DNA of 5,222 nucleotides, taken from contig JADCBH010000161.1 of assembly GCA_020253595.1 (NCBI GenBank), forward strand, positions 1 through 5,222, written 5' to 3'. Below are positions 4,499-5,222 of this stretch, in pieces. The notes below the pieces were generated by a model. It was not told the origin of the DNA, did not search any database, and saw only the letters and a list, made by a program, of their open reading frames with translations. The position numbers and the translations under genes are program-made. This stretch comes from Brevundimonas sp. (lineage in GTDB: Bacteria; Pseudomonadota; Alphaproteobacteria; Caulobacterales; Caulobacteraceae). Numbering within the stretch: position 1 is the stretch's first letter; each line of letters starts with the position of its first letter.

Positions 4499-5068
4499 AT
4501 GGCGAAAATCAACGGCAACACCATCAAGCCCGGCATGGTGCTCCAGCACAACGGCGGCCTCTGGGTCGTCACAAAGGCCAGCCACGTCAAGCCCGGCAAA
4601 GGCGGTGCCTTCGCCAACGTCGAGGCCAAGAACCTGGAAACGGGCAACAAGCTGAACGAGCGCTTCCGCTCCGAGGACAAGGTAGAGCGCGTCACGCTGG
4701 AGCAGAAGGACTTTTCCTTCCTGTACGAGCAGGGCGACGCCCTCGTCTTCATGGATGACAATACCTACGAGCAGATCGAGTTGCAGAAGGACTGGGTCGG
4801 CGAGGACTCCATTCCGTACCTCCAGGACGGCATGAAGGTCGTCATCGAGATGCACGAGGAGCGCCCGATCGGCCTTTCGCTGCCTGACCAGGTCACGCTG
4901 ACGGTCGCCGAGACCGAGCCGACGGTGAAGGGACAGACCGCCTCGTCGTCCTACAAGCCCGCGATCGCTGACAACGGCGTGCGCATCATGATCCCGCCCT
5001 ATATGTCTGCGGGCGAGCGTATCATCGTCGACACCGCCACAGGCGAATACGTCCGCCGCGCGGACTGA
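4499..5068 (+). CDS. efp: Elongation factor P
   Basis: EF-P binds ribosomes stalled at consecutive prolines, between the P and E sites, and stimulates peptide-bond formation. The 189-residue product has the usual length and three-barrel layout: an N-terminal KOW-like domain (about 1-64), a central OB domain (about 65-128) and a C-terminal OB domain (about 130-189). The tip loop reads VKPGKGGAF (30-38), with K34 at the position that is beta-lysylated by EpmA in E. coli and related systems; epmA and epmB are not in this window. The C-terminal domain shows the conserved GERIIVDTATGEYVRRAD ending. The start at 4499 gives the standard MAKINGNTIKPG N-terminus, although no ribosome-binding site precedes it. 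The protein itself contains a Pro-Pro pair (P166-P167). A probable suhB gene follows on the same strand after a 92-bp gap. Confidence 0.97.
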   Translation: MAKINGNTIKPGMVLQHNGGLWVVTKASHVKPGKGGAFANVEAKNLETGNKLNERFRSEDKVERVTLEQKDFSFLYEQGDALVFMDDNTYEQIELQKDWVGEDSIPYLQDGMKVVIEMHEERPIGLSLPDQVTLTVAETEPTVKGQTASSSYKPAIADNGVRIMIPPYMSAGERIIVDTATGEYVRRAD

Positions 5069-5079
5069 TCTTTCGAACG

Positions 5080-5091
5080 GCCCTCCGGGGC
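5080..5091 (+). other. Small hairpin just after efp
   Basis: GCCC-TCCG-GGGC is a perfect 4-bp stem with a TCCG loop, 11 nt after the efp stop. No T run follows, so it is not an intrinsic terminator by itself. It may stabilise the efp mRNA end or be fortuitous in GC-rich DNA. Confidence 0.25.
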
Positions 5092-5110
5092 GAGCACTGA
5101 ACTTCTCCAA

Positions 5111-5140
5111 CGATCCGGGCGCTTCGCCTTTTCAGGATCG
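5111..5140 (+). terminator. Nested inverted repeat with T-run, possible efp terminator
   Basis: An inner hairpin GGCG-CTT-CGCC (5118-5128) is followed directly by TTTT (5129-5132), the form of a weak intrinsic terminator. It is nested in an outer perfect pair CGATCC (5111-5116) / GGATCG (5135-5140). The outer pairing would compete with release by absorbing the T-run into a loop, so termination may be partial, leaving read-through into the next gene. Confidence 0.38.
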
Positions 5141-5160
5141 CTGGACCAGGAGATTCCCGA

Positions 5161-5222
5161 ATGGCCCTCGCCTCTGCCCTGCTTCAAGTCATGACCGATG
5201 CGGTTCGCAAGACCGCGCGTCC
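5161..5222 (+). CDS. suhB: Partial inositol-monophosphatase-like protein (SuhB type), N-terminus only
   Basis: The window ends 20 complete codons into this gene. The visible residues are MALASALLQVMTDAVRKTAR, which resembles the N-terminal helix of SuhB/inositol monophosphatase proteins (a small hydrophobic start, then VMxxAVRKAAR). AGGAG at 5148-5152, 8 nt before the ATG, strongly supports the start. An inositol monophosphatase gene directly after efp is an arrangement I recall from alphaproteobacteria. No catalytic motif (DPxDGT, WDxAA) is reached before the edge, so the assignment rests on 20 residues and position. If correct, it is a Mg-dependent phosphatase with an additional role in rRNA transcription complexes in E. 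coli. Confidence 0.58.
   Translation, partial: MALASALLQVMTDAVRKTAR

Noticed and set aside
4379..5110. 243-codon minus-strand frame across efp.
   Set aside because: Antisense shadow of the clearly identified efp; it is repetitive in Asp/Val/Leu and has no domain character.
1..5222. tRNA, rRNA, insertion sequence or prophage remnant.
   Set aside because: No tRNA-like cloverleaf with a GGTTCGA-type T-arm, rRNA segment, transposase motif or terminal inverted repeat with target duplication was seen on either strand.

Overview
The window is GC-rich bacterial DNA with short intergenic gaps. It most resembles an alphaproteobacterium, possibly of the Caulobacterales; I base this on codon use, the style of the ThiE and EF-P proteins, and an efp gene followed by a probable inositol monophosphatase (suhB) start. 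The taxonomic call is inference, not a database result.

Layout. Positions 1-203 (minus) hold the N-terminal part of an unrecognised membrane protein cut by the window edge. Positions 272-910 (minus) encode thiamine-phosphate synthase (ThiE). Divergent from it, 1028-1213 and 1346-1846 (plus) are an iron-storage pair: bacterioferritin-associated ferredoxin (Bfd) and bacterioferritin (Bfr). Bfr ends 2 bp short of the end of a convergent two-gene ABC exporter operon (minus): ATPase at 2571-3506 and ABC-2-type permease at 1849-2571. An 86-bp AT-rich divergent promoter region separates the exporter from a second two-gene operon (plus): a four-helix DUF2975-type membrane protein (3593-4087) and a small Cro/CI-type DNA-binding protein (4087-4329). 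Elongation factor P (4499-5068) and the first 20 codons of a probable SuhB-like phosphatase (from 5161) close the window.

How the genes work together. Bfd and Bfr form the classic store/release pair: Bfr mineralises iron, and reduced Bfd passes electrons to its haem so that iron is released. The central part looks like a self-contained regulated exporter module. The ATPase has the bacitracin/lantibiotic-resistance (BcrA/LanF-like) signature, including a glutamate where most ABC proteins have the Q-loop glutamine. The facing operon encodes a membrane protein plus HTH regulator pair. The shared promoter region carries a GACTTTAAGTC palindrome, a second CTTTAAGTC copy and a third AAGTC, spaced by 34 and 17 bp. 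The best hypothesis is that the small HTH protein binds these sites and the DUF2975 protein modulates it from the membrane, controlling export of, or protection from, a membrane-active compound. This is the most interesting system in the window; the regulatory link is inferred.

Further points are a Bfr with threonine where the ferroxidase glutamate 127 is expected, a bfr leader with two perfect hairpins, and an efp leader with an 8-bp inverted repeat ending 3 nt before the start codon and no Shine-Dalgarno sequence.
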